64,000 nt of DNA, from the NCBI GenBank assembly GCA_017591395.1, contig WEDG01001283.1:53384-117383 (forward strand). The letters run 5' to 3'. Both the position numbers and the translations under genes were made by a program. The notes beneath the pieces are model-generated. The model had not been told where the DNA came from. It was given only the letters and a program-made list of their open reading frames with translations, and ran no database searches. This DNA comes from Schistocephalus solidus. Lineage: Eukaryota; Platyhelminthes; Cestoda; Diphyllobothriidea; Diphyllobothriidae. Positions 12,311 to 23,352 of this stretch are shown one piece after another; the first letter of the stretch is position 1, and each line of letters starts with the position of its first letter.

Positions 12311-15080
12311 CGCGTGTCAGGTGTATCTGAAGGTCTCACGCCCCCTTTAAAAAAAAAAAATGTATGGCTATGCATCTCAGCCAGTATCCTTTTTTTGAAC
12401 ACGGTTGTCTGCATAAGTCCCTTGTGAAGTGAAGATGCAAATGCATTTCAATGTTATTGTCCCAATTTTAGTCGCTAATTCTACCTGATGCGCATAGTTC
12501 CCCTTATAGTCAGATAGTTTCCCTTTTTATTCATTTATTTTGTAATTCCATTTGAGCCTCATATCTGACAAAGGCAAATGCCTCAGAAGGAACTTTAAGA
12601 AAATGCTGACAACGACTTTTAGTGTAGGACATAGTTTATATCAGCATGGAGTCTCCTGTACATCATTTTCCAAAATCTAAGCGGAGCAGTCAATCTACGT
12701 GTTTAACGTGGATGCTTTATTTTAGACAACACCGACTGCCCATGATGGTCCAACGGTAAATTAAACATCACTTTATTATCGAAGCCAATTGTGCAATTTA
12801 ATTTAATATTTACCTAAACTGCATGGGGAACTTTTTCATATTTTACTGTTATTTCCTTTAAATTACCTTACTGCTAATTAATCAATAGTAACTGTTTATT
12901 TGGAATCTTTATGCGATGTAGTGTGGTAACGCATTTCGTCATTTTATTTTAGGTTACTTTTCAGCCCAAGAAGTTGGAACACAAAATGAAGCTTCAACAT
13001 GCAGATTAATTAAATATTGAATATATTTCTGACAATAAATGATAGCTTAGCAATGCTAGGTTTTATATGCATATTTCCTCGGAAGTTTTGTAAGTTTAAT
13101 GCACCTTGCTATATTTTGCTTCGGTTGATGGAACAAAAACGTTTGAAGCAGTGATGCTTTAAGGGTAGCGTGCCAGTTTCTCAGCGGAACAGATATCAGC
13201 GAAAATAAGGATAACAGTTGCCGGGCTGCCAAGCATCGAGGTCCCTACGGTTGTGGTTGTTTGTAGTTTGCATACTTTTTTGTGTTAGGGAAATTACGAA
13301 TGGCATGCAGACACTTCGTCCTTTGAAGCAAACCTTGAGCCCCACTTAACTAGGTGGCAATGTAGCTGTCTATAAAGAAACAAATTTGACTTCAGTGGTG
13401 TAGATGAAGCTCGTGGGCAAAGGTTTCTTCACAGGCGTCAGAGCAATCCCCTTACCAAAAAATCTACTTTCCAGAGAACCTCGGATGATCCGATCGACCA
13501 TAAATGCCGCCATCGTACGTACTGAATCTCATTAACAGTAAACATGGATGGCATGGTCGGTAAATCACTGCGAGGCGACTATAATTTGCTCGGACCTAAT
13601 GATTTGCTTTAGAATTCCAACGACAATACAACCACATACGAAGGTAGTGAACACAAAATGCGTGCCATATTCGTAGCGCACAATGGTTATTAAACCATAT
13701 GCCACCATGAGTGCTCAATCGCGTTCATGTTGGAGGTTAACGGTTATGACTGGAGCACTCGTTTTGGTTACGTGTGTGATTATCACTCAGTGGTGTATAA
13801 AATCGGTAACGCTAATACAGACATTGCTCACAAATAGGCACCGGGCGTGATTTAACATGTTATTCAAAGCAAATCCTTATCATTGAAATACTCGAGGTGG
13901 GAAATTCTGCTTTCTTACTGACCGTCTACCTGAAAGCATAAATTAATCGGCTAGAGACGAACGTGATTTTGACTTCTATCTTGAGAATTCTGGCCTCACG
14001 ATCGTAAAGTTGGAGCCGAGTTTTGCTTAGTGAAACGCAGTTTTGTAGTTTGTTCAAATTCGACCAATGAAGCAAGGCTTATACGGTGCGGGAAGTGTAA
14101 CAGAAAGTGAGGTAGATGCATCAAAATTCCAGTGCAATTCAATGCTTTTGCACCATCCTGCTGTGCAGCCCCCGGTGGACATAATTAAACTCGAAGTCTG
14201 AACTGCCATTCTGCGGAATATACAGTATATAAGCTATTTTTCGGTTCATTTCTATAAATGATGTATCAAAAGCCGGAAAAACATCAGATGCTAATGACAA
14301 GCTTGGCTTAAGTAGATAAACGTGTCTGAGCAATAAAATGGTGGACGACAAGGGACCGTTCTTATTTTTAAGGGTTATGCTCACAGTAATTATTTGCAAA
14401 GCATAGGAGTGTTTTCGTTTTACTTACCAACTGAATTTTAACAGAAATTCAACGCACAAAAAGTTTTCAAAGTGAACCACGGAGTAAGGAATCCCCAGCC
14501 GTAACAGAGGGTACCTTGTGCTAAATGCAAGGATAAGTACAGAATCTTCAATCCCTAACAAACCGCAAACCTAAATCAAAACTCAACCATAACCCTAAAT
14601 ATAGACAACACCACAACATATACCCCAAATCTTGTCTTCCTGAAATTTAACGTGAGACCAATTGCGTTTCTGGGACGTTTCTATTTTATTGTGTGTCCTT
14701 CGTTACTATGTAAGTAGCTTGTTGATAGGCGGTTAACAGTTGTGCCCGTCGGAATTATTACAATATACCTCTAACTACTTAAAATAAACGAGTAGGCATT
14801 CTATTAGAATACAGTGAACGAGGTATCGGAATCCCGCTTCACCCATTTGACAAAAGATAACTTCCTTATTTTTGGAGCTTCCTCTGTTTCCGTGCATGTA
14901 ACGGGCACTCCTTGAAAATTAACTTAACAACCGTCCCTTGCAACCGTGAATAAATCCCGCTGAGGGTAATTGTAAGGTACCCTGATGAGGAGAAATGCAA
15001 ACTGTCTTGACAGACGTAGGATGCAGCAATAAGCGAAAATTTAAGTAAGCCACCTTAAGTAGCCAAATATTTAATTATGC
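12310..15080. other. Interval without a recognised gene
   Basis: Nothing with coding character was found on either strand. A short CCTAA-rich stretch (aaccctaaatatag and cctaaatcaaaactcaacc, about 14560-14610) looks like the reverse complement of the degenerate GTTAGGG-type repeat near base 160. Confidence 0.4.
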
Positions 15081-15089
15081 GAATCTAAG

Positions 15090-15940
15090 TCTGACTAACA
15101 CCATTTGCATGTTGAACCTAAGAAACACCTGCTAAGGGAAACCGTAAAGTCCACCGCCCTGGATTTCCTCGGCCATGAACTTTTACAGTTCCAGGACGTG
15201 TTTGCTGAAGACGCCACAGTCACCGGAAATTTCCTTGTCAAAAAGAACCAGCTACATGAAGCCAATGCTAAATGTTCTACCGATGCAAACAAGGCAGCCT
15301 TCTACCGAAGTCCCCGCCTAGTGAAGCATTGACTACGGGAAAAAACAGGACTAATGGATGGCTCGCAAATCTGCAGAGATAAAAGTGCAAGCGGACCGCA
15401 AATAATGGAAGAACTACTTCGCTGCAATCGAATCTGTCTACGGTTTCCCCGTCAAAGGAACTGCTCCTCTTCTCAGTGCTGACGGAACGACCCAACTCAC
15501 TGAGAAGACGCGCATCCTGAAGCGCTGGGCAGAGCACTTCAGGGACGTTCTCAACCGGCCATTCACCATTTCCGACGCCGCCATCGACCCACTGCCTCCA
15601 CTGGAGATTAACGCCGAACTCGATCTCCCGCCCTCCCTCAAATAAACCTTTAGGGACGTACGGCAACTCTCCAGTGGGAACGCACCCTGAGCAGACGCTT
15701 TCTTTGCTGAGATTAACAAGCTGGTGGCCTTCTTTAATGAATCTATTCACTGCGCTCTTCTAGGAGATGTGGTACCAAAGACAGGTCTTTCCGAAGCTCA
15801 AGCCCGCCACAATCGTCCATTTCAAAAAAAGAAGGGGAACCGCCAGCTCTATGATAACCACCGAGGAATTTCACTTCTTAACGTCGCTGGGAAAATCTTC
15901 GCCCGTGTTATCCACAATCGTTTTAGCCGTCCTTGAGGTT
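15090..15940 (+). mobile_element. RTE-type LINE fragment (endonuclease-RT linker and start of RT), inactive
   Basis: Translation in shifting frames gives AAFYRSPRLVKH, then a block with GTAPLLSADGTTQLTEKTR, WAEHFRDVLNRPFTISDAA, DLPPSL and QLSSGNAP, then KKGNRQLYDNHRGISLLN and GKIFARV. These match the linker and first RT motifs (DNHRGISLL) of RTE-like LINEs widespread in flatworms. Stops occur at LVKH*, WK*, and SLK*TF, and there are at least two frameshifts. Both ends are missing: no endonuclease upstream and no catalytic YADD-type motif downstream. It is a dead internal fragment. Confidence 0.85.
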
Positions 15941-15944
15941 TCCG

Positions 15945-16740
15945 TCGCCATCACAGCTGACAAGTGAATTGGAAGTCAGACAGTGACGACTACTTCTTAC
16001 CCTCTGGTTATGGTAATACTTATGTTAGTGTCAGAGGGCCAGGTCGTGCCATGGTGCACGAAGATGGCTTCACCCGCCCTGCTAGCCGCCTCTTCCATCC
16101 CCGTATCAGACAACTGACCGGCTCGGAGTGTGGCCTGATCCTTGGGGTAGGGGAGAGAGTGAGGACGGCGGCTAAGCGAATTTTCCTCACTATGAATAAC
16201 CTAACGTGCTGTATGCCACCACGATGCAGTTAAACGCCGTGGATTGGAATGTTGCCAAATGAAGGGATAACTTGGACCAGGTGTGAGTGTTTGCGGAGTG
16301 GCTGCTGGCTGCTGGAATGAGAGTCAGACTGCAATGCCTCCTTCTTGATGTGGCCTTTATGGCACTCCCAGGCAGTTGGTTTCCAAGCCACCACCACCCT
16401 TCTGTGTCTTAGTGTTCTGTTTTGTGATGGAACACATTGCGTGGTCCTATGCCCTCTCCTAACTGCGGTTTTCTTGATTCTGCCTCGACAACGGACACAG
16501 GTGAAGACGTGGAACAGAGAGTGAGGAAGATGCAACGCAATTCTACTGTCAATTACGTCCAGCGCAAGTCACAGTCCCTTGCTCTAACCTGCTCTGATGC
16601 ACACGGTTTACGTCGTGGAAATGACGCTCGAAAGGCCTTAATGTGTAACCGGCATGAACGGATTTTACATTTCTGGGAAGGAGCTCAACACTGTCATTGT
16701 AGATATGTTATTTTATCGCCACTGCTGTGATCTTCAATGT
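15945..16740. repeat. GC-richer repeat-like DNA flanking the RTE fragment
   Basis: Base composition is clearly richer in GC than the neighbouring sequence. Overlapping open frames exist on both strands (for example 16230-16535 minus and 16437-16730 plus), with no recognisable domain. The composition and the position beside the RTE fragment suggest another transposon-derived block, possibly an untranslated or non-autonomous part. No function is assigned. Confidence 0.4.
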
Positions 16741-17049
16741 GCACTTCTCCCGCAGAAGTAACACCGCTTGGTGCGCACATATTCGATTACCCACAGCATG
16801 TTTGAATTGACCCGAAACATCAAAAACGTAAGGTAATTATTAATTCTCCACAAAAATGTGTGCAAATGGATGGTGATTTTTCTCACAAGCGTAGACAGAC
16901 AGTCATGCGTGTCGAAGTTATGATAGACTGCTTAAATGTAGGATCTTTTAGTTTTTTACAGTAAGATACAACTCAAACACACTGGTTCTGTTAGGATCTC
17001 ACTCGATTCTTTTCTGTTCGACCGCTAGCGAACAGAATGAGATGAGAAT

Positions 17050-17215
17050 GAATGAGTGAGTGAGATTTTGACCACGCAATTGAGTTTGAAGCGTTAACTC
17101 GGCTTCTTTATATACCTCACTGCCTAAGGCACATGGCGTACTGTTGATCAGTAACAACTGTGAAACAGCTGTATGTTTCATACTTCTTGCACCCTTAGCA
17201 GCAAAAATCGAATGC
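17050..17215 (+). repeat. Dispersed, diverged single copy of the 232-bp hammerhead repeat
   Basis: The segment aligns along most of its length with the array units at 20.6-21.5 kb: tacctcactgc, aaggca, gtactg, tgaaacagctgt and ttgca are shared in order. The hammerhead region (17139-17173) reads CUGUUGA, stem II CAGU-AACA-ACUG, GAAA, CAGCUG and UA. Compared with the array, stem II has changed from CGGU/ACCG by a compensated pair, the cleavage triplet is GUA, and core A6 is U, which should disable it. Confidence 0.75.
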
Positions 17216-17615
17216 ATTTGTTCAATTATGCGTTGATATAAACGCTTTTTGTGCGCAAATACTCATTGGCAGCATGCTCCACAAATGAGCAGACTTACAG
17301 GCAGAAGAATACTGTTTTGCTGCTTAGCTTTCAGTGGATTGCTTACTGCCTCGTCATCTAATATGCGAATGGATTATCAGGGGCTTATTCAAATAAAACA
17401 ATTATAAAACCATACTGAACGAGAGGAAAGGCGTATGTGTCAAGCCAACATGTCTTGGATGTTCGCTGAAAAACGGACGCTGTTCCAACGCATCCCAAAG
17501 AGGAGCAGACGGGCGCTTATTACAAGATCACGTCCTTTTATTCTACGATCTCACTGCCATCATCCTGTAATGCTCACTCCTGTCACTCTTCCCTTTAGGG
17601 CCATTAACCTGATCT

Positions 17616-18212
17616 TCACCTTCTGCTGTCTGTGCCAGGGGTGTGTGCTGACGCGTTTTTTTGACAGCAAGAACACTGGCCATCTCGAATGCAGACAACA
17701 ACCGCCGCGATCATTAGAGGCAGAGGAGTGAATAGGGCGACAACCATGTGGCATCACAGCGCCGATGTCGCCGTCTGGTTGAGGCATCGGAGAGATCAGC
17801 ACGAGGATGGCTATCCCGACATTTTGGAAACCCGTCTCTATTGCGATGGTGAGGATTTCAGCGTGAGACCTACGAACAAGGCAGGCCACAAGATCGGCGG
17901 TCAGAAAGCTAAGTCAGGGCTGGGCAGCGGCTGTGGGTAGTAGCAGGGGGAACGGGCCAATCAGCGCGTAGATGGGCAGGTTCACATAGGTACCGAAGCC
18001 CAGGATGACAGCGAGGAAAAGGAAGGACAGAGGTTGTAGACCTCGACGAATTTGAATAGCGGGTTTTGGGAGATAACGTGTTATAAGCATGCCAGCGATG
18101 ATGGGTATAACAACATACAGCAGTTGGCCAACAATCCGAAGGTACGGAATCTTGATTTGCTGCATGTCAAGGAAGAAACGGCCGTAAATAAATAAAGTCA
18201 GTGGGGTCATAC
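17616..18212 (-). pseudogene. Broken SLC10-type (sodium/bile acid cotransporter) exon
   Basis: Members of the SLC10/SBF family are multi-pass membrane symporters that use sodium to import bile acids, steroid sulfates or similar organic anions. The exon starts after a good acceptor (catcccttag, ending at 18213). It encodes MTPLTLFIYGRF, several hydrophobic helices including LQPLSFLFLAVILGFGTYV, then the family hallmark AIETGFQNVGIAI (conserved E-T-G-x-Q-N). Two breaks are visible. A TGA at about 17912 stands in the same frame where the family usually has a Trp, and reading resumes in that frame (LSFLTADLVACLVRR). A one-base insertion near 17738 shifts MVVALFTPLPLMIAAVV out of frame. The shifted frame then reaches a stop at 17616-17618. 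No upstream exons were found. It is a pseudogene unless these are assembly errors. Confidence 0.75.
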
Positions 18213-18579
18213 CTAAGGGATGAAAAATTGAGTAAGATTCAACAAAATTTAACAAACGGAGGAATTGAGAGCGCTATTTGCTCTTAAGTAAGCAATAGTC
18301 AGGTATTTTGAAGACTGAAATCGGTTGATTTAGTTCCCCATCTTACCTGCGAGGCGTCATCTACAGAGCACATCAAGAATTTGTGTTTCTAGAATTGAAA
18401 GACCCGATATTCCAGTCCTTGCAAGACCACTTCCGGCAGCTTCCCGGAATGCATTGATCAGATTTGGGCTGCCTAGATTTGCTTATTAATACGGTCGTTA
18501 AACATGGAGTAAGCGCACAGGCAGTAGTTAAATAACTAAATCGCATTCTTCATTTTACAATGATTTTTCTCTTCCTCAT

Positions 18580-19300
18580 AGTTTCTGTCCACAAGTTCAT
18601 CGACGTCTCACATGGCGTGTTCCAAAAGCGACCAATACGGAGAAAATACTTTGCTAACATTGCAGCCCCATGTTTCATAAACGCAGTTTCGTCCGGTCAC
18701 TTTATCGTCGCATCCAGACATACTGCAGCACAGAGGTCGACAAGCTGCGAGAACGTAAAACCCTCTGGCGTCAATCCCTCGACAATGGATTTACACGTAG
18801 GTTCATGAACAAATGCTTATACGCAAGGTACACGAAGACCGACTGTGAGCATAAACAAAGACCTGAAAACGTCCGTGTCAAGGCGTACGCGAGGAACGTG
18901 TCTAAGGCCATCGAGCGCGTGTTAAGACCGCTAAGCATGGGCGTTGGACACCGGCCGCAGTCCACTATCAGCCGATAACTAATGCAATTAAAGGGTCGAC
19001 TACGGTCTGCGGACAAGTCAGGCGTTTAAACCGCGTCAAATTTACAGACTGGTTGGCCAACTGCTGCGGCTGTACAGACAAACGACTGAGTACGTGCATT
19101 CGTGAGGATGCTTTAGTCGCAAAACGAAAGGATGTATAGAAGCACGTTGCCATACACAGTCTAGAAAACAATCACAGGCGCCAGTTTAACGAGGCCCAAG
19201 TGCTCGATCGAGCCGATAACAAACTGGCAAGAGAAATCAGACTCGCAATCAGACACTTACACCGTCAAACCCATAATAGAACAACCAGCGCAAACTGAGT
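18580..19300 (+). mobile_element. Penelope-like element fragment: RT C-terminus and GIY-YIG region, inactive
   Basis: Frame-shifted translation gives SVHKF, KATNTEKILC, HKRSFVRSLYRRIQTYCS, then VSKAIERVLRPLSMGVGHRP and the start of the endonuclease module (RLRSADKSGV). These are typical of the region C-terminal to the RT palm in PLEs. The downstream GIY-YIG part is recognisable only as pieces (for example DNKLAREI) with several stops and indels. Short flanking sequence shows no intact 5' RT. It is an inactive fragment. Confidence 0.8.
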
Positions 19301-19329
19301 TCACCAGGCATCACATATGTACGGTAGGG

Positions 19330-20120
19330 TGCTCGGTAAGAAGAGATAGCATTAGTCTTTCTGTATTCAGCATGAAAGACTTACATAAACTATGTATTGT
19401 CCCCCTTATGTGTTTCTCCTATGAGGCGCTTGAGTGTGAAAGGTCAACCCAGAAAAACCTTTATAAAATCTTCCGTAAACGCATGAAAATATCACATCAT
19501 TTATCCGGCGAAGAACGGGGACAATGAAACAGCTATATTAAGAGTGCGATGATAAAGCGGACGAAAGCTAAATATTTAGATATTCCTTGCAGAGTCAACT
19601 CTAAGAACGCACAGGCATCTTTCCAAAATGATCCGCAGCTATGCGTTTATAATTTCTCATAATTGACGCTTGACAAATAATTGAAAGAACTATGACCACT
19701 GGGCCAAACATTTTGTTTTCCTTATCAACGACCAAGCAGATGATTGAACGAAGTGCATTTTGAAATCCTGTCGAGCCAGGTGTCTGACCTAGTAAAATCA
19801 AAGCCAGAGGATGCGGAGTACGTCAAAACTTGTGACAAAATGTTTGAACAAGAACCACCAGGTACTGGGCATATCCCATGGAAACACCTGAAAGATACTC
19901 AAAAAATATCGGTGAAACAAGGAAATATTCTTCATCATACCGGACAATGGTTCTGACCTCTTAATAATAAATAAAGTGTTTACGTTAAAAAAGGTAATTG
20001 ATTGTGGCTGATTACACTAAGTTCGAAAGAGGGATAGAAAAATAATGACCAATCTCAGAGTAAAGAAATCTAACACACCTAGCTACTGCTTGAGGTTTAG
20101 CCACTGCGATGTGTAGATTA
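19330..20120. other. Interval between PLE fragments without a recognised gene
   Basis: Only short open frames occur, such as 19744-19956, which shows no recognisable domain. The sequence is AT-rich. It may be untranslated PLE sequence because PLE protein remains lie on both sides. Confidence 0.3.
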
Positions 20121-20129
20121 TAATTTTTC

Positions 20130-20430
20130 AATAAGATAAGAAAATTGAATTTGAACACCCTAATAGATAAACTGAATCCGGCTCATCCAGCGTTAATCTT
20201 CGCTTTTGAAAAAAAGGAAAGATGGTGTCTGTTAAAAGAACGCTCGTTGGTGTTTGCCAAAAAATGATGGGCCACGAATTCCTGGAGGCAATGAACTCAG
20301 AAGAGGCAGACATTAATAGGCATAAATATTTAGATGACACGAAGAAATACCATACGATGAGGTGGAAGCAAAAAACATCAGCAATTACCACTATCAGTAC
20401 TGATAATGATATTAATAATCCCTATCGATA
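20130..20430 (+). mobile_element. PLE endonuclease C-terminal fragment
   Basis: The plus strand encodes EFLEAMNSEEADINRHKYL, which matches the motif at the end of PLE GIY-YIG endonucleases (EFLEAWHS...INRH). A related motif REFLEALHSDEACINRHI is on the minus strand at about 25050-25125, and a weak relative lies at 56200-56345. It is a short fragment with no intact upstream domain. Confidence 0.65.
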
Positions 20431-20725
20431 GGATAATTGAATTCAGCGGAAGAATATTGGTTTACATTCAGACTAATCGCAAAATGTTGCATAAGCACTG
20501 TTTTTGATACATATAACTTATGTCTGACGACTAACAATTGTGCCAGATCGAACATTTCGAACAATAAGTTTAGTTTGAGTCTGAGAAACTTCAGTTATTC
20601 TAATATATAATATAGCACAAATATGTCGCCAGTAGGTAACTGGCGGGCGGACAAATGGGATCAAGTGAGATCCTTACTACATTAGTGAGTGTTACGCACT
20701 TGTTTGGCTTGTTTATGCACCTCAC

Positions 20726-20795
20726 TGCACAAGGCATATGATGAACTGATGATCGGTAATGACCGTGAATAGCTGTCTGCGTCTTGCCTGTTGCA
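20726..20795 (+). ncRNA. Hammerhead ribozyme, 232-bp array unit 1 (core damaged)
   Basis: CUGAUGA and the CGGU/ACCG stem II are present. The second core strand reads GAAUAGCUGUC instead of GAAACAGCUGUC, so the conserved A at 15.1 and the stem III symmetry are lost. It is probably inactive. Confidence 0.55.
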
Positions 20796-20956
20796 CTCTT
20801 AGCAACATATTTGTGCTATATATATGGTATGTGTCCTATGACACAACGTTCGATTATCGCCAGTAGGTAACTGGCGGGCGGACAAATGGGATCGAGTGAG
20901 ATCTTTACCACATTAGTGAGTGTTACGCACTTGTTTGGCTTGTTTATGTACCTCAC

Positions 20957-21027
20957 TGCACAAGGCATATGATGTACTGATGATCGGTAATGACCGTGAA
21001 ATAGCTGTCTGCGTCTTGCCTGTTGCA
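20957..21027 (+). ncRNA. Hammerhead ribozyme, 232-bp array unit 2
   Basis: Core CUGAUGA (20977-20983), stem II CGGU-AAUG-ACCG, GAAA (20998-21001), then a six-base near-palindrome UAGCUG ending in cleavage triplet GUC. Stem I is GUA/UGC plus GGCA/UGCC, with outer UGCA/UGCA pairing. Position 10.1/11.1 is U-U rather than the usual G-C. Stem III is minimal, as in PLE and retrozyme hammerheads. Confidence 0.75.
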
Positions 21028-21188
21028 CTCGTAGCAACATATTTGTGCTATATATATGGTATGTGTCCTATGACACAACGTTCGTTTATCGCCAGTAGGT
21101 AACTGGCGGGCGAACAAATGGGATCGAGTGAGATCCTTACCACATTAGTGAGTGTTACGCACTTGTTTGGCTTGTTTATGTACCTCAC

Positions 21189-21260
21189 TGCAAAAAGGCA
21201 TATGATGAACTGATGATCGGTAATGACCGTGAAACAGCTGTCTGCGTCTTGCCTGTTGCA
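21189..21260 (+). ncRNA. Hammerhead ribozyme, 232-bp array unit 3
   Basis: Core CUGAUGA, CGGU/ACCG stem II, GAAA, palindromic CAGCUG stem III and GUC are intact. The stem I base next to the core differs (GAA in place of GUA), giving one mismatch in the inner stem. Confidence 0.72.
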
Positions 21261-21421
21261 CTCTTAGCAACATATTTGTGCTATACATATGGTATGTGTC
21301 CTATGACACAACGTTCGTTTATCGCCAGTAGGTATCTGGCGGGCGGACAAATGGGATCGAGTGAGATCCTTACCACATTAGTGAGTGTTACGCACTTGTT
21401 TGGCTTGTTTATGTACCTCAC

Positions 21422-21492
21422 TGCACAAGGCATATGATGTACTGATGATCGGTAATGACCGTGAAACAGCTGTCTGCGTCTTGCCTGTTGCA
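21422..21492 (+). ncRNA. Hammerhead ribozyme, 232-bp array unit 4
   Basis: This is the best unit: GUA-CUGAUGA, CGGU-AAUG-ACCG, GAAA, CAGCUG and GUC-UGC are all present. Outer stem I pairs UGCACAAGGCA with UGCCUGUUGCA apart from a small internal loop. The stem III palindrome has no loop, so pairing between two copies (a dimer) is the likely active form. Confidence 0.78.
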
Positions 21493-21513
21493 CTCTTAGC
21501 AACATATTTGTGC

Positions 21514-21534
21514 TATATATATATATATATATAT
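21514..21534. repeat. (TA)n microsatellite between the two arrays
   Basis: About ten TA dinucleotides directly join the last 232-bp unit to the first 355-bp unit. A second TA tract closes the 355-bp array on its other side. Confidence 0.95.
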
Positions 21535-21579
21535 GGCAAAGACGTTATACCGTACTTCCGACATAGATACTAGCTAAAA

Positions 21580-21654
21580 GCCCAGACACGTGTTTCGCCG
21601 ATGTTTCTGCTGCTGTATGACACAGCAACGAGGGGTTCGGCTCCTCAGTGGGTC
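21580..21654 (-). ncRNA. Hammerhead ribozyme, 355-bp array unit 1
   Basis: Read on the minus strand: stem I CCCA, core CUGAGGA (21648-21642), stem II GCCG (21641-21638) with CGGC (21600-21597), GAAA (21596-21593), palindromic stem III CACGUG (21592-21587), UC, then stem I UGGG. Stem I extends past a bulged A by GGGG/UUUU-type wobbles. Stem II is capped by a long branch with its own hairpin (GUUGCUG/CAGCAGC). All invariant core bases are present. Confidence 0.82.
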
Positions 21655-21933
21655 CCCTAACGTTCTCTATGCGGTTTCTGGGATATGGACTCCAGAGAAT
21701 AATCAGGTAAATAATTTCTGAAATTATTAAGTGCAGGACATGGAGTCAGGTGATTCGGACATGACATTTTAGGGTCAGACCCGAAATTTCAATGAACATT
21801 TGGGTCGAAGACAATCAACCACTGTGGAATAACCACGTAATGCCCATTCTACAAACAAGTAGTACTACAAGTAGTATGAATCTTATATGGCAAAGACGTT
21901 ATACCGTACTTCCGACATAGATACTAGCTAAAA

Positions 21934-22008
21934 GCCCAGACACGTGTTTCGCCGATGTTTCTGATGCTGTATGATACAGCAACGAGGGGTTCGGCTCCTC
22001 AGTGGGTC
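21934..22008 (-). ncRNA. Hammerhead ribozyme, 355-bp array unit 2
   Basis: The core, stems I-III and GUC are identical to unit 1. The stem II branch hairpin has changes (gatgctgtatgatacagc) that keep an AU-extended pairing. Confidence 0.82.
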
Positions 22009-22288
22009 CCCCAGCGTTCTCTATGCGGTTTCTGGTATATGGACTCCAGAGAATAATCAGGTAAATAATTTCTGAAATTAGTAAGTGCAGGACGTGGAGT
22101 CAGGTGATTCGGACATGACTTTTTTAGGGTCAGACCCGAAATTTCAATGAACATTTGGGTCGAAGACAATCAACCACTGTGGAATAACCACGTAATGCCC
22201 ATTCTACAAACAAGTAGTACTACAAGTAGTATGAATCTTATATGGCAAAGACGTTATACCGTACTTCCGACATAGATACTAGCTAAAA

Positions 22289-22363
22289 GCCCAGACACGT
22301 GTTTCGCCGATGTTTCTGATGCTGTATGATACAGCAACGAGGGGTTCGGCTCCTCAGTGGGTC
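22289..22363 (-). ncRNA. Hammerhead ribozyme, 355-bp array unit 3
   Basis: Same as unit 2 across the ribozyme: all core bases, GCCG/CGGC stem II, CACGUG stem III and CCCA/UGGG stem I are intact. Confidence 0.82.
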
Positions 22364-22643
22364 CCCCAGCGTTCTCTATGCGGTTTCTGGTATATGGACT
22401 CCAGAGAATAATCAGGTAAATAATTTCTGAAATTAGTAAGTGCAGGACGTGGAGTCAGGTGATTCGGACATGACTTTTTTAGGGTCAGACCCGAAATTTC
22501 AATGAACATTTGGGTCGAAGACAATCAACCACTGTGGAATAACCACGTAATGCCCATTCTACAAACAAGTAGTACTACAAGTAGTATGCATCTTATATGG
22601 CAAAGACGTTATACCGTACTTCCGACATAGATACTAGCTAAAA

Positions 22644-22718
22644 GCCCAGACACGTGTTTCACCGATGTTTCTGCTGCTGTATGACACAGCAACGAGGGGT
22701 TCGGCTCCTCAGTAGGTC
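22644..22718 (-). ncRNA. Hammerhead ribozyme, 355-bp array unit 4 (variant)
   Basis: Two changes relative to unit 1: base 11.1 is U (G-U wobble at the stem II base next to the core), and stem I reads CCUA in place of CCCA, leaving a G-U pair. Core strands CUGAGGA and GAAA are intact. Activity is likely to be weaker. Confidence 0.72.
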
Positions 22719-22997
22719 CCCCAGCGTTCTCTATGCGGTTTCTGGTATATGGACTCCAGAGAATAATCAGGTAAATAATTTCTGAAATTATTAAGTGCAG
22801 GACATGGAGTCAGGTGATTCGGACATGACATTTTAGGGTCAGACCCGAAATTTCAATGAACATTTGGGTCGAAGACAATTAACCACTGTGGAATAACCAC
22901 GTAATGCCCATTCTACAAACAAGTAGTACTACAAGTAGTATGCATCTTATATGGCAAAGACGTTATACCGTACTTCCGACATAGATACTAGCTAAAA

Positions 22998-23072
22998 GCC
23001 CAGACACGTGTTTCGCCAATGTTTCTGCTGCTGTATGACACAGCAACGAGGGGTTCGGCTCCTCAGTGGGTC
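22998..23072 (-). ncRNA. Hammerhead ribozyme, 355-bp array unit 5
   Basis: The core is intact. Stem II reads UGGC in place of CGGC, which turns the innermost G-C pair into G-U. Confidence 0.78.
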
Positions 23073-23352
23073 CCCCAGCGTTCTCTATGCGGTTTCTGGT
23101 ATATGGACTCCAGAGAATAATCGGGTTAATAATTTCTGTAATTATTAAGTGCAGGACATGGAGTCAGGTGATTCGGACATGACTTTGTTAGGGTCAGACC
23201 CGAAATTTCAATGAAAATTTGGGTCGAAGACAATCAACCACTGTGGAATAACCACGTAATGCCCATTCTACAAACAAGTAGTACTACAAGTAGTATGAAT
23301 CTTATATGGCAAAGACGTTATACCGTACTTCCGACATCGATACTAGCTTAAA

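Larger units (their letters stand above)
20600..21513 (+). repeat. Tandem array, four units of about 232 bp, each with a hammerhead motif
   Basis: The word gccagtaggtaactggcggg begins at 20628, 20859, 21091 and 21324 (with one substitution in the last), giving periods of 231-233 bp. Units are very similar, so the array is recent. Each unit contains an inverted repeat (GCCAGTAGGTAACTGGC) and, 100 bp further on, a plus-strand hammerhead. The array ends in a TA microsatellite that joins it to the next array. A diverged single copy lies at 17050. Confidence 0.95.

Noticed and set aside
18345..18480. Possible upstream exon of the SLC10 gene (minus strand, excellent donor gcag/gtaag)
   Set aside because: The phase fits, but the frame contains a stop and the text (AREAAGSGLART-like) does not resemble SLC10; it is more likely part of a dispersed repeat.
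20816..21573. Repeated 60-75-codon open frames in both strands of the 232-bp array
   Set aside because: The same short frame recurs only because the DNA is tandem; units carry a ribozyme and indels that break the frame.
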